Below are positions 22,106-31,656 of a stretch of DNA of 64,000 nt, piece by piece. Numbering within the stretch: the first letter of the stretch is position 1; each line of letters begins with the position of its first letter. The notes under the pieces are model-generated. The model made no database searches. It was not told the DNA's origin and was given only the letters and a program-made list of their open reading frames with translations. The position numbers were made by a program, and so were the translations under genes. Source of the DNA: Lactobacillus sp. GTDB taxonomy: Bacteria; Bacillota; Bacilli; Lactobacillales; Lactobacillaceae. The stretch is taken from the NCBI GenBank assembly GCA_022484695.1, contig JAKVKU010000001.1, forward strand, positions 310,001-374,000. Reading direction: 5' to 3'.

Positions 22106-24991
22106 ATGAGACGACCAACGTTGAAATGGCTCCGTATTATGGGGATCAGCCTTAGTTTGATCGTGAGTTTAGCTTGGCTAAGTGGCCAAACCAAGGCGGT
22201 GCAAGCCGCACCGAAAATTGACCAAAGCGTGACGTTAAATGTTGCCCGAGAAAATGGTTTGTTGCATCCTGCTATTAGTGTGGATCCAACTCAACTGCAA
22301 GATACCAGACAGCAATTGGCCACGGGTGCGCAACCTTGGACGGCTTATTATGAAGCCATGGCCGCCAGTGACTATGCCAGTACTACGTTTACAGCCGCTA
22401 ATTTAAAGGCTGGGACAACAGATACGCCTAAGGATACAACTTTTACCAGTAACAAGCAGGAACCGAATTTGAGTCAAGACGGCTTTCGGGCCTATACCCA
22501 GGCGGTGATGTATTACTTGACCGGGCAGCCAGTTTATCGGGCGAATGCTTTGCGGCTACTGCGGATTTGGGAGAACATGGATCCTAATGGGTACAAGTAT
22601 TATGCTGACGCCCATATCCATGCGCCAATTCCCTTTTATTACATGGTTAGTGCCGCTGAACTGGTGAAGTACACCACTTTGAACGAGGCGGCTAAACAGT
22701 ATTCAACACTAGATCTGAATTGGACAGCAACAGATAATCAAAAATTAACCACGAATTTGATTAATCCAGTTATGAAACAATTTCTAAACGCCAACGATCA
22801 TTATTTCAATCAACATTTGTATGATGTGACTGGTAATATGGCTGGGGCAATTTTTAAAAATGACTCCGCAGCCTATGATAAATATGTGGAAGAAACTTTT
22901 GTGAATCGTAATACGGATAAGCCTTATATCAACGGCGCTTTGAGCCATTTGTATTATGATGTGGCTGCCGATGACCCTAGAAATCCAACACAACAAGCTT
23001 ACAGCCAACATTTGGAAATGGGACGGGACCAAAACCATGCCAAAGATGATGTGTTGTGTTTGACCGGGTTGGCTAGAATTGTCAATCAGCAAGGAACCAA
23101 ACTAGATCCCAGTGCTGGGACGGTTTCCACCGCAGCCGACGCCAAAACGCCCTATAGCTTTTTAGATGACCGGCTACTTAAAGGCAGTAATCAATTTTAT
23201 GCCTATAACTTTGGCAGTTCCGTGCCTTGGACCCAGTTTGCCCAACAAGGCAATGCGCAATATCCGGCTTGGGATGGCAATGGGACAGATAAAATCATCG
23301 ATTTCGGTGGAGCAATCAGTCAAGATGGCCGGGGTCGGATGAATAAATTCTTATCTACCAGTGAATTGTATAATTTTTATCGCTATCAAGAGGGGTATTC
23401 CAAGGCCCAATTGACCAAATTAGCCCCTGGCATCGTGGCCCAAGCCATGCATTTAACGGGACCTTACTTTGAGAATGGCCAAGCCCTCATGAATTTCTGG
23501 GGCAGTTACAGTGATAATAAGGTCACGGAAATCGGCAATGAGTATTGGTTATCCATCCCCGCAGCTGCCAAAAATGACCCAGATGCGGCCAAAGTACCTA
23601 GCCAAAAGCCTACAAATTCCAATGTGGCCTTTACCCAAGGGCAGATCCTAGACGCCAAAAAGGTAGTGGCAACACCTGACTACCTCACAGTAACGGCCGC
23701 ACCTAGTCAAGGAGATATTTTAGAGACCCAATACAATCAACAATATCCTAAAGATAACAAGACGATACGCGTTGGCAGTCAAATTGCGTTAGCCAGTCTG
23801 GCCAAAGATTTGACCAAGACCACTTATCAAGCTATTCAGGTCCGTAGTAATGGGCCGGCAACAATTTTAGTCAGCAGTTCAAACACACCCAACACGGCCT
23901 ATAAACAACTAGCTGTGCCAGATACCAAGGGGCAGTGGCTGAACTTGGTGTACAGCACGGCTAAAGCCAAGGGAACTACTGAGTCGGCGTACATTGATTT
24001 TTACAGTGTCTTGGGTAATGCGAAAACCAAGGTGGACTTTAAAGACTTCGCTTATGTGAACCAGCCTGGCGGTATTCAGACCACCGTACCAACTTTTGCG
24101 GATCCAAATGATGATGACATTTATCTGGTGAAAGATAATGCTTATGAAACCAAGATTGAGGGAACGAATCTTTATACTTTAGCTTTAGATAATGCGCCTA
24201 GTGGGATGGCTTTAAAGCAGCAGCAAAACACAGTGACCTGGACACCGACTAGTTCGGGAGGACAGCAAGTATTATTATCGGCCAGTAACGGTCAGGTCAT
24301 GGTGACCAAACAATTGAAGTTTCATGTTTATGATTCTAGGGCAGACGTGATTATGGCTGTCAGCAAACTGGCACCAACGCAGACATTAACCAAGGCCGCA
24401 CAAACAGCCTTGGATTCTGCCAAAACAACCGTGGACAAGTTAGCTAAAACTGGAACAATTCAAGCCTTTTACCAAGGAATTCAAGCTTATCAACAGGCTA
24501 TTCAACAGGCCGAAGAACTGGCGCCAAAATTAAGTGATGGTAGCTTGGATTATGCCGCTTATCCGGATATGGCCACAGCTACCGTCACCGGTTTCAAGAA
24601 TTCTATTGATTTGGGCACCTTGGTGGATAATAATCCGAACACATTTGACGGCAATTTTACCAAGCCAGAAGTGATTGATTTTGGTGCCAACTATCAAGTC
24701 AATGCCACCGCATTTGAATTCTTGGCCCGGACTGGGTTTCCGAATCGCTTGCAAGGCGCCAATGTGTACGGCTCTAATGACGGTCAAAGTTGGACGTTAT
24801 TGACGGAAAAAATGACCAGCCAAACCAACGACTGGGAAAAGATTGCCGTTAAAGCTGATCAATTGGATAAAAATTATCGTTATTTGAAGATTCAAGTGGA
24901 CCAACCAGGACCAGATACGGATCCAGCTTATCCAGGAATCATTACCCGGGGCGAATTTCATATTTTTGGCACCAGGATTGAAAATAACTAA
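22106..24991 (+). CDS. Secreted polysaccharide lyase, alginate-lyase fold with C-terminal F5/8 type C domain (lyase 2)
   Basis: A 961-residue exported protein, paralogous to lyase 1 along its whole length. The signal peptide spans residues 1-34 (ISLSLIVSLAWL core, VQA-A site). The alginate-lyase-like domain covers about 50-470 with E304-M-G-R-D-Q-N-H311. A beta-rich middle follows, and a discoidin domain closes the last 140 residues (VYGSNDGQSW, YRYLKIQVD, GEFHIFG). The ATG at 22106 is 8 nt after GGGAGG; the GTG at 22100 is too close. It is the only exported member of operon 2 and presumably feeds unsaturated oligosaccharides to the PTS and to the GH88 enzyme encoded just after it. Confidence 0.77.
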   Translation: MRRPTLKWLRIMGISLSLIVSLAWLSGQTKAVQAAPKIDQSVTLNVARENGLLHPAISVDPTQLQDTRQQLATGAQPWTAYYEAMAASDYASTTFTAANLKAGTTDTPKDTTFTSNKQEPNLSQDGFRAYTQAVMYYLTGQPVYRANALRLLRIWENMDPNGYKYYADAHIHAPIPFYYMVSAAELVKYTTLNEAAKQYSTLDLNWTATDNQKLTTNLINPVMKQFLNANDHYFNQHLYDVTGNMAGAIFKNDSAAYDKYVEETFVNRNTDKPYINGALSHLYYDVAADDPRNPTQQAYSQHLEMGRDQNHAKDDVLCLTGLARIVNQQGTKLDPSAGTVSTAADAKTPYSFLDDRLLKGSNQFYAYNFGSSVPWTQFAQQGNAQYPAWDGNGTDKIIDFGGAISQDGRGRMNKFLSTSELYNFYRYQEGYSKAQLTKLAPGIVAQAMHLTGPYFENGQALMNFWGSYSDNKVTEIGNEYWLSIPAAAKNDPDAAKVPSQKPTNSNVAFTQGQILDAKKVVATPDYLTVTAAPSQGDILETQYNQQYPKDNKTIRVGSQIALASLAKDLTKTTYQAIQVRSNGPATILVSSSNTPNTAYKQLAVPDTKGQWLNLVYSTAKAKGTTESAYIDFYSVLGNAKTKVDFKDFAYVNQPGGIQTTVPTFADPNDDDIYLVKDNAYETKIEGTNLYTLALDNAPSGMALKQQQNTVTWTPTSSGGQQVLLSASNGQVMVTKQLKFHVYDSRADVIMAVSKLAPTQTLTKAAQTALDSAKTTVDKLAKTGTIQAFYQGIQAYQQAIQQAEELAPKLSDGSLDYAAYPDMATATVTGFKNSIDLGTLVDNNPNTFDGNFTKPEVIDFGANYQVNATAFEFLARTGFPNRLQGANVYGSNDGQSWTLLTEKMTSQTNDWEKIAVKADQLDKNYRYLKIQVDQPGPDTDPAYPGIITRGEFHIFGTRIENN

Positions 24992-25024
24992 CACTTAACT
25001 TATTTAAGAAATGAGGGCAATAGG

Positions 25025-26140
25025 ATGCAAGATTGGGCACAGACAACCTTAGATCAGATTTATGCCAAAACCAAAGCTACCGTCAAACGCATTGGACCAA
25101 GTGCGATTCCTTATATTGCTGAAGACGGTCATTATCAAGTGGACATGGCTAAAAAAGATATTATTTGGTGGACCAATGGCTTTTGGGGCGGGACGTTATG
25201 GCAGTTAAACCACTACCGGCCAGACGCTGCTTTAGCAGCCGCCGCCATCGCCAATGAAGTGGATTTAGACCAGGCTTTCTTGAAATATCAAGGTTTGCAC
25301 CACGATGTGGGCTTTATGTGGCTGCCTACCGCCGTGGCCCATTATCGCTTAGACGGTGATGACCGGGCTTATTGGCGGGGCCGGCATGCGGCCGATTTAT
25401 TAGCGGGCCGTTACAATCCCGTGGGTAAGTATTTACGGTCTTGGAACCGGGACCGGGCCGGTTGGGTGATTATTGATTCCATGATCAACATTCAACTGTT
25501 GTATTGGGCCAGTGCCGTTACCAAAGACCCCCGGTTTAAAGAAATTGCCAATAACCACGCGGATACGGTGATGCAAAATCACGTTCGGGCCGATGGGTCA
25601 GTGGCTCATATCGTCATTTTTGACCCCAATACTGGGGAAGCTTTACGCACCGATGGGGGGCAGGGCTATGAAGTGGGTAGCAGTTGGTCCCGGGGACAAG
25701 CCTGGGCTTTATATGGCTTTGCCTTGGCTTATCATCATACCCACGAAGTCCGCTACTTAGAGACCGCCAAACGGGTAGCTCATTACTTCCTGGCCAATAT
25801 TGAAAACACTGATTTTGTACCTTTAGTGGACTTTAGAGCCCCGCAAGACCCACAGACCTTTGATACCTCTGCCGGCACCACGGCGGCTTGTGGGCTATTG
25901 GAAATTGCCAAGAGTGTTTCTGAAAATGAGCGGCCCCTGTACCAAAACGCCGCTGAAAAAATGTTACACAGCATTAGTGCCAAGTATGGCAATTTCGATA
26001 CGGCTACCGACAGCATTTTAAGTGGCGCCACCACGGCTTATCATGATGAAAACGGCCAAAATACCAATTTGATTTATGGGGATTATTACTTTATCGAAGG
26101 ACTCTTGCGACTATGCGGAAAGGACTTCTTACTTTGGTAG
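25025..26140 (+). CDS. Unsaturated glucuronyl hydrolase, GH88 family
   Basis: A 371-residue cytoplasmic (alpha/alpha)6 enzyme. WWTNGFWGGTLW at about residues 48-59, HHDVGFMW with Asp94, and IIDSMINI with Asp151 match the two aspartates essential in GH88 UGL enzymes. These hydrate the 4,5-double bond of unsaturated uronic acid at the end of lyase products, releasing the sugar and a 5-keto-4-deoxyuronate. Coding of this enzyme directly after a lyase gene is the best sign that the lyases make unsaturated uronides. GH105 is the alternative family. No genes for 5-keto-4-deoxyuronate breakdown are in the window. Confidence 0.85.
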   Translation: MQDWAQTTLDQIYAKTKATVKRIGPSAIPYIAEDGHYQVDMAKKDIIWWTNGFWGGTLWQLNHYRPDAALAAAAIANEVDLDQAFLKYQGLHHDVGFMWLPTAVAHYRLDGDDRAYWRGRHAADLLAGRYNPVGKYLRSWNRDRAGWVIIDSMINIQLLYWASAVTKDPRFKEIANNHADTVMQNHVRADGSVAHIVIFDPNTGEALRTDGGQGYEVGSSWSRGQAWALYGFALAYHHTHEVRYLETAKRVAHYFLANIENTDFVPLVDFRAPQDPQTFDTSAGTTAACGLLEIAKSVSENERPLYQNAAEKMLHSISAKYGNFDTATDSILSGATTAYHDENGQNTNLIYGDYYFIEGLLRLCGKDFLLW

Positions 26141-28206
26141 AAAAAATGATTTTGTCCACCTTCAAGCTGGGGCCAATCACGGCACGGTATTTAAAAGACA
26201 ATCAAGGGCAAGTCAGCTGGGTGATCTACCCCACACAACGGGCCAAGGACTTTGTTTTGCGGGCGGATACAAAAGTCCATAGTTTGATTCAAACCAAGTT
26301 ACAACAAGATGCTTATGACAAAAATTTTAGCAATGGGGTCAGCATGTATCGCAGTGCCACTACCCAGAGCTTGACTTACAACAAACAACAGGTCAAAGAA
26401 GATAGCGACACCATCAGTGTGGCAACTTATCTCAAAGACCATTGGGGCAATACTTATATCCATACCTTGTGTTATCACAAAGATACAGCATATTTAGGGG
26501 TGCGGACGACTTTTACCAATGAAACCGACGCTGTTCAACATTTGGAATTACTCAGCAGTTTTTGTTTGAGTGGCTTAAGTCCTTTCACCGATAAGAATCC
26601 CGTGGGGCAATTGGAATTGGTGCGGTTTCGTTCGAAGTGGGCCATGGAAGGCCGCATTGAGCGCCGACCAATTGAAGATTATGACTTGGAAGAAAGCTGG
26701 AAGGCTTCCGGCTTGGCTGTGGAAAAATTCGGTCAATTGGGTTCCATGCCTGTCCGGCGTTTTTTCCCCATTGTGGGTTTGACCGATGCCAGTCAAGATG
26801 TGACTTGGTTGGTTAAATTAGCGGGGGCGGCCAGCTGGCAGTTAGAAGCGCTACGCTTAGATGATGAATTAGTGCTCACCGGGGGCTTGCCTGATCAAGA
26901 CTATGGTCAATGGCAAAAAACCGTTGAACCTAAGGCCAGTTTCACCACACCTTGGGCCTATATCACGGTGGGTAGCGGCCGTTTAGAAGCCGTGGCCCAT
27001 AACTTTGCGCCAACCACCAAGGCTGATAAATTACCCGTGGTTTTCAATGAATGGGCCACTAGCTGGGGCAAACCCAGTGAAAGTTCGGTTGAAACCACGG
27101 TGGCCGCCCTCAAAGCCCATGACGTTGACTATTATGTGATCGATGCGGGCTGGTTCGCGGATAAAAATGGCGACTGGCAGACCAATCATGGGGATTGGCA
27201 CGTCTATCAACAGGCTTTCCCCAATGGCTTAAAAGCCGCCGTCAAGACCATTCATGACGCGGGTTTAAAAGCCGGTTTATGGTTTGAAATGGAAACCGTG
27301 GGGGAAGCTGCAGCGCAATTTCAAAATGTGGCTCATTTGGCTAAAAAGCGCGATATTCCAATTACAGCCGGGACCCGGCGTTTTTGGGATATGCGGGACC
27401 CTTGGGTGCAAAATTATCTGAAGGAAAAAGTCATTGCGACACTGAAAGACAATAACTTTGATTATTTAAAAATTGATTATAACGATAGTTTAGGGGGCGG
27501 GGTAGATAGTCCTGAAGGTTTGGGCGCTGGTTTAGAAGACTTGATTGACCACAGTTTAAAGTTTATCCATCAAATCAAGGCCGACTGTCCTGACCTGGCC
27601 ATTGAAAATTGTTCTTCAGGGGGCCATCGCCTGACCCCAGCCTTCATGGACATAACGGATTTCTCCTCATTTTCAGATGCCCATGAATCCAGCTGTATCC
27701 CTTTAATTGCGGCCAATGAACAAAACATTGTGCCGGCTACGAAAAATCTCATTTGGGTGGTACTCCATCCTGAAGCTGAACCAGATGAATTCATTTATCG
27801 CTTAGTTAGTGGCTTCCTGGGGCGGATTTGCTTGTCCGGGAATGTGACCGGCTTAACTAGCGACCAGTGGCAAACTGTCGACGCCGCCTTAGCTTTATAC
27901 CAGCGCTGTGCCCCGTTGATCAGCGGTGGTGTGCCCTTGCGCTTTGGCCCGGCTGTGTTAAGTTATCATGACCCTAAAGGTTGGCAAGTGGCTGGATTCA
28001 GTGATACGGCGGATTTAAAAACCGCCCAGCAAGTTTTGCTGGTGGCCCATACCTTTGACCAACCTGGCCTTGATCGGGCGGTTCTACCAGAATTAGGCCA
28101 AGGCTGGCAGGTCCAAGCTGACTTTGGTTGTGCTGACCTAGCCTTGGATTTAAACACGAATGTGACTTTAAATTTGAACAACCACAGTTTTGGGGCTCAT
28201 GTTTGA
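26113..28206 (+). CDS. GH36-type alpha-galactosidase family protein
   Basis: A 697-residue intracellular enzyme with a beta-sandwich N-terminal domain (about 15-300), a TIM barrel and a C-terminal beta-domain. The barrel carries VDYYVIDAGWF, the nucleophile-like segment DYLKIDYN and the acid-base region FSSFSDAHESS. These differ from the classical KWDMNR and SDNTDA motifs, so it belongs to a divergent GH36 branch; alpha-galactosidase or alpha-N-acetylgalactosaminidase activity is possible. It overlaps the GH88 gene by 28 nt. An ATG at 26146 is an alternative start, but GAAGGA is placed for 26113. Confidence 0.72.
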   Translation: MRKGLLTLVEKMILSTFKLGPITARYLKDNQGQVSWVIYPTQRAKDFVLRADTKVHSLIQTKLQQDAYDKNFSNGVSMYRSATTQSLTYNKQQVKEDSDTISVATYLKDHWGNTYIHTLCYHKDTAYLGVRTTFTNETDAVQHLELLSSFCLSGLSPFTDKNPVGQLELVRFRSKWAMEGRIERRPIEDYDLEESWKASGLAVEKFGQLGSMPVRRFFPIVGLTDASQDVTWLVKLAGAASWQLEALRLDDELVLTGGLPDQDYGQWQKTVEPKASFTTPWAYITVGSGRLEAVAHNFAPTTKADKLPVVFNEWATSWGKPSESSVETTVAALKAHDVDYYVIDAGWFADKNGDWQTNHGDWHVYQQAFPNGLKAAVKTIHDAGLKAGLWFEMETVGEAAAQFQNVAHLAKKRDIPITAGTRRFWDMRDPWVQNYLKEKVIATLKDNNFDYLKIDYNDSLGGGVDSPEGLGAGLEDLIDHSLKFIHQIKADCPDLAIENCSSGGHRLTPAFMDITDFSSFSDAHESSCIPLIAANEQNIVPATKNLIWVVLHPEAEPDEFIYRLVSGFLGRICLSGNVTGLTSDQWQTVDAALALYQRCAPLISGGVPLRFGPAVLSYHDPKGWQVAGFSDTADLKTAQQVLLVAHTFDQPGLDRAVLPELGQGWQVQADFGCADLALDLNTNVTLNLNNHSFGAHV

Positions 28207-28223
28207 TTATTGGAGCGGCGCGC

Positions 28224-29018
28224 ATGATAAAAAAGACTAAGTATCAAGTGATTTGTTCCGACTTAGATGGGACCTTGTTGAATTCTAATAAGGTCATTGA
28301 CCCCAAAGACCAGGCCACCATTCAAGCCTGGCAAGCGGCTGGCAATTTCTTTGGCATTACCTCCGGGCGCACGCTTTGGGGCGTCAATAAAGCCTTGGGG
28401 TCTGGTATAACACCGGATTTCATTGTGTATTTGAATGGTGCTTATGTGCAAACAGTCCAGGGGCGCCTGGTGAAACGCCTGTTAGCTAATCAGTTAAGTT
28501 TAGCAGTGCTTACAAAAGTTGAGCCAATTACCACTGCCAAGTTGATGGTGGTGTTAGGCGACCAGACTCGGCGGATTGTAGATACGCCCAAACAAGCCGA
28601 TGAAATCACCAAAAATCAATTGGTGGGCATGTTGCAACAGGCAACACCGCCGTTGCTATCTAAGATTTCCCTGGTGACGCCCAGTGATGCGGTGGACCAC
28701 CAAGTCTACCAATTGGTTGCTGATATGCCGGTGACGGTCACCACTTCTGATGTCCACTATGTGGAAATCGCCGCCCAAGGGGTTTCTAAGTTGAGCGGCT
28801 TAGAAATTGCCTTGGCGAACACGGTGCCTTTAGCCAAAGTCATTGCCGTGGGGGATTATGCCAATGATTTAGAAATCATCAGCGGCGTGGGTTGCGGTTA
28901 TGCCGTGGCTAACGCGGTGCCCATTATCAAACAGGCGGCGCAAAAGGTGACTGTAGATCACGACCATCAGCCCATGACCCATATTGTGGCTGAGATCACC
29001 GGTCAGCTAGACCAATAG
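28224..29018 (+). CDS. HAD-superfamily phosphatase, Cof type
   Basis: A 264-residue protein. Motif I is CSDLDGTLL near residue 11, motif II is ITSGR near 47, and motif IV is AVGDYANDLEII near 210, the full set for Cof-type HAD IIB phosphatases. It probably dephosphorylates a sugar phosphate, which would suit sugars that enter through the PTS. The ATG at 28224 follows GGAG by 8 nt; the TTG at 28203 overlaps the GH36 stop and lacks a ribosome binding site. It is the last gene of operon 2. Confidence 0.82.
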   Translation: MIKKTKYQVICSDLDGTLLNSNKVIDPKDQATIQAWQAAGNFFGITSGRTLWGVNKALGSGITPDFIVYLNGAYVQTVQGRLVKRLLANQLSLAVLTKVEPITTAKLMVVLGDQTRRIVDTPKQADEITKNQLVGMLQQATPPLLSKISLVTPSDAVDHQVYQLVADMPVTVTTSDVHYVEIAAQGVSKLSGLEIALANTVPLAKVIAVGDYANDLEIISGVGCGYAVANAVPIIKQAAQKVTVDHDHQPMTHIVAEITGQLDQ

Positions 29019-29125
29019 GTTGCTTTGACCAGTGGCACCACCAGCCAAACTGGTCTTTGCCCGCCTAACAACTGGGTCATACATGTAACGAATCGGCTTT
29101 CATAATAATTAATCAAAAAATGCAG

Positions 29126-29168
29126 AACTATCGCTGGTGGCCAAGTAGGTTGACGGTGATAGTTTTTT
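29126..29168 (+). terminator. Terminator-like hairpin just before the GH43/GBD/beta-helix genes
   Basis: AACTATC pairs with GATAGTT and is followed by TTTTTT. It ends 22 bp before the GH43 start, next to its ribosome binding site. It may end operon 2 or act as an attenuator for the next three genes, since no clear promoter lies between it and the GH43 gene. Confidence 0.6.
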
Positions 29169-29189
29169 GCGATTTTAGGAGCGAGCAGC

Positions 29190-30791
29190 ATGACAAAAAT
29201 TAAAAATCCAATTATTCCCGGCTTTAGTCCCGACGCTAGTGTGTTACAAGTGGGCCAAGATTATTACCTGACCACCTCCACCTTCGAATGGTGGCCTGGG
29301 GTGGAAATTTATCATTCTCAAGATTTGGTAAACTGGACGGTTGTGGCCAATCCCTTGACCCGTTTAAGCCAAGTTGATCTGCGGGGAAATTACAATTCCG
29401 GCAGTATTTGGGCACCTCATTTGAGTTACGCCCAGGGGAAGTTCTGGCTGATTTATACCGATGTCAAGACCCGGGGCGCCTATAAAGATACGCTAAATTA
29501 CCTGATTTCTGCGGACAACATTGAAGGCCCGTGGAGCGAACCCAGCTTTATCAGTGCCAGCGGCTTTGACCCCTGTGTTTTCCACGATGAGGATGGCAAG
29601 AGTTATGTGATCAATATGTTGTACGATCAGCGTTTGGATAAACCGGGCTTTGCCGGCTTGGTGATTCAAGAACTGGATTTGAAGAACCGGCAATTGGTGG
29701 GAGAGCGCCAGCACTTCTTCACCGGCACGGACCTGGGCGTGTGTGAAGGCCCGCAAATGCTGAAAAAAGACGGCTGGTATTACCTGCTATGCGCCGCCGG
29801 GGGCACTGGCTACAGCCACGCCGCTACCGTCTGCCGCAGTCGTAATGTCTATGGCCCCTATGAGGTTTCCCCTTATCAGCCCCTGTTGACCACCAAAACC
29901 GATCCCGACAATCCCCTACAAAAATCCGGCCACGCCAGCTTTGTGGAAGTAAACCCTGATGAATGGTACATCGTCCACATATCCGCCCGCCCGCTGCGGG
30001 AAAAGGGCGTCCAACGGGGGAACTGTCCCCTGGGCCGGGAGACCTCTTTACAGCCCCTAGACTGGATCCAGGACTGGCCAAGATTGGCCAATGGCACCAC
30101 CTCACCGGATTTATGGGTGACTGCTCCTAGTATCGGGGAAAATGTCCGCCAACGTCAGGATTATTCGGAAAATGTGGATTTTGGGACCATTTCAAAGCTG
30201 CCAATAGCTTTCAAATCGCTGCGGGCACCATTAGGGACCCGGGCATCCTTAACCGCCCGTCCCGGCTACTTACGGCTATTTGGCACCCAGAGTATCACCA
30301 GTGTGCATGAACAAACCCTGGTGGCCCGGCGCTGGCAAGCCTTTGATTTTCGGGTGGAAACGGAATTGGCCTTTGAACCCAAGAGCTTCCAACAATTAGC
30401 CGGCCTCGTGTTATTTTATGACACCGATAATTATCAATATTTACAATGGTCCTATGATGAAGACACCCAAAAAGCCTACTTGCAGATCGAAGTGGCCGAG
30501 TTAGGAGAACATCGCTATGAATCTGAGCGTCATGTACTTTCAGAAAACACCGTAAAATTGGCGGTTACCGTTCACAAAACTGCCAGTCAGTTTTACCTTT
30601 ATGAAGGCGGGCAATGGGTCACGTTAGGCCCAGTTCTACCAGCGGACCACATCTCCGATGACTACATCAAAGACCATGGCAAACTAGCCTTCACCGGGGC
30701 CATGGTGGGGATCTGTGCCCAGGATTTAGACCAACATAGCAGCCATGCCGACTTTAAATATTTCAACTATCAAGAAACGCATGCTGAATAA
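29190..30791 (+). CDS. GH43 beta-xylosidase/arabinofuranosidase-like (GH43_11, XynB type)
   Basis: A 533-residue cytoplasmic enzyme. Its start (NPIIPGFSPDASV with Asp15, TTSTFEWWPGVEIYHS, GSIWAPHLSYAQGKFWLIYTD) matches XynB-type beta-xylosidases such as that of Selenomonas. The second acidic residue is in GFDPCVFHDEDG and the general acid in CEGPQM. The C-terminal 200 residues are the jelly-roll domain of this subfamily (FYDTDNYQYLQW). The family removes terminal xylose or arabinofuranose. It starts an apparent three-gene unit with a sugar-binding protein and a beta-helix protein. AGGAG precedes the ATG. Confidence 0.8.
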   Translation: MTKIKNPIIPGFSPDASVLQVGQDYYLTTSTFEWWPGVEIYHSQDLVNWTVVANPLTRLSQVDLRGNYNSGSIWAPHLSYAQGKFWLIYTDVKTRGAYKDTLNYLISADNIEGPWSEPSFISASGFDPCVFHDEDGKSYVINMLYDQRLDKPGFAGLVIQELDLKNRQLVGERQHFFTGTDLGVCEGPQMLKKDGWYYLLCAAGGTGYSHAATVCRSRNVYGPYEVSPYQPLLTTKTDPDNPLQKSGHASFVEVNPDEWYIVHISARPLREKGVQRGNCPLGRETSLQPLDWIQDWPRLANGTTSPDLWVTAPSIGENVRQRQDYSENVDFGTISKLPIAFKSLRAPLGTRASLTARPGYLRLFGTQSITSVHEQTLVARRWQAFDFRVETELAFEPKSFQQLAGLVLFYDTDNYQYLQWSYDEDTQKAYLQIEVAELGEHRYESERHVLSENTVKLAVTVHKTASQFYLYEGGQWVTLGPVLPADHISDDYIKDHGKLAFTGAMVGICAQDLDQHSSHADFKYFNYQETHAE

Positions 30792-30812
30792 GCTTAAAGG
30801 AGACCACAAATC

Positions 30813-31643
30813 ATGAAAATTACCATTGAATTATTAGATGCCCAGGGTCAAGTAAAATCCGGGGCGATTTCTTCAGACCAAGACCCCATCGATTACCGCC
30901 AAAGCGGCGAGAACTTAGTGGCCTTTGGTACCAAGGCCATGACTTGGGAAGCCGGGGACCAAATCAAAGTGACCACCGAAAAACCCCAGCAATATCTGTG
31001 GGTGCAATTAGACGAAACCCTGGCCCCCAGTTTGGTATACCTCGCCGGCACCCAGTGGACTTATCAAATGCCCTTTGCCGAAAAGCTGATCCCCAGTCAA
31101 TTGGACACTAGCTTTCACTCAACCCGCCATTACCTGGCGGTGCGCTTGGCCCAACCCTTTGAAGTCAACCGCTATCAAAATCTAGCCTTAAACACCCACG
31201 ATCAGTATCACGAGACCGGCCTGTATCCCCATGCCAAAGCCAATGTGGAAACCCGGGGGGAATCGGTATTCTTCGCCAAAAATGCCATTGATGGCAAACT
31301 GGCCAATTTGGCCCATGGCTCTTATCCCTTCCAGTCCTGGGGCATCAATCAGCAGGCAGACGCGGCCTTGACGGTGGAATTTGGGCGTACCGTGGCGGTG
31401 GATCGAGTAGATTTGTTATTCCGGGGGGATTATCCCCACGACAGCTATTGGACCCAGGTCACCTTGGCCTTTTCCGATGGCAGTACCCTGAAGTTAGACA
31501 CGGCGAAGGATTTGAATTTACAAACTTTCAAGTTCGCTAGCCGCCAAGTCCAATGGGTGCAATTAAAAGATTTACAAAAAGCCGGGGATGACTCCCCATT
31601 TCCAGCCCTGACCCAAATTGAAGTCTATGGCTACAACCTTTAA
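30813..31643 (+). CDS. Galactose-binding-fold (discoidin-like) protein, function unknown
   Basis: A 276-residue protein with no signal peptide. The N-terminal 110 residues are a beta-rich domain. The C-terminal half has features of a galactose-binding-like fold: LALNTHDQ, AKNAIDGKLANLAHG, SWGINQQADAALTVEFGR and FRGDYPHDSYW. I recognise the type as conserved next to glycoside hydrolases in Firmicutes but know no activity. It lies 21 bp after the GH43 gene, with AAAGGAG before the ATG, and overlaps no enzyme. It may bind the same oligosaccharide or be an uncharacterised enzyme. Confidence 0.6.
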   Translation: MKITIELLDAQGQVKSGAISSDQDPIDYRQSGENLVAFGTKAMTWEAGDQIKVTTEKPQQYLWVQLDETLAPSLVYLAGTQWTYQMPFAEKLIPSQLDTSFHSTRHYLAVRLAQPFEVNRYQNLALNTHDQYHETGLYPHAKANVETRGESVFFAKNAIDGKLANLAHGSYPFQSWGINQQADAALTVEFGRTVAVDRVDLLFRGDYPHDSYWTQVTLAFSDGSTLKLDTAKDLNLQTFKFASRQVQWVQLKDLQKAGDDSPFPALTQIEVYGYNL

Positions 31644-31656
31644 GAAAGCAGGTTTT

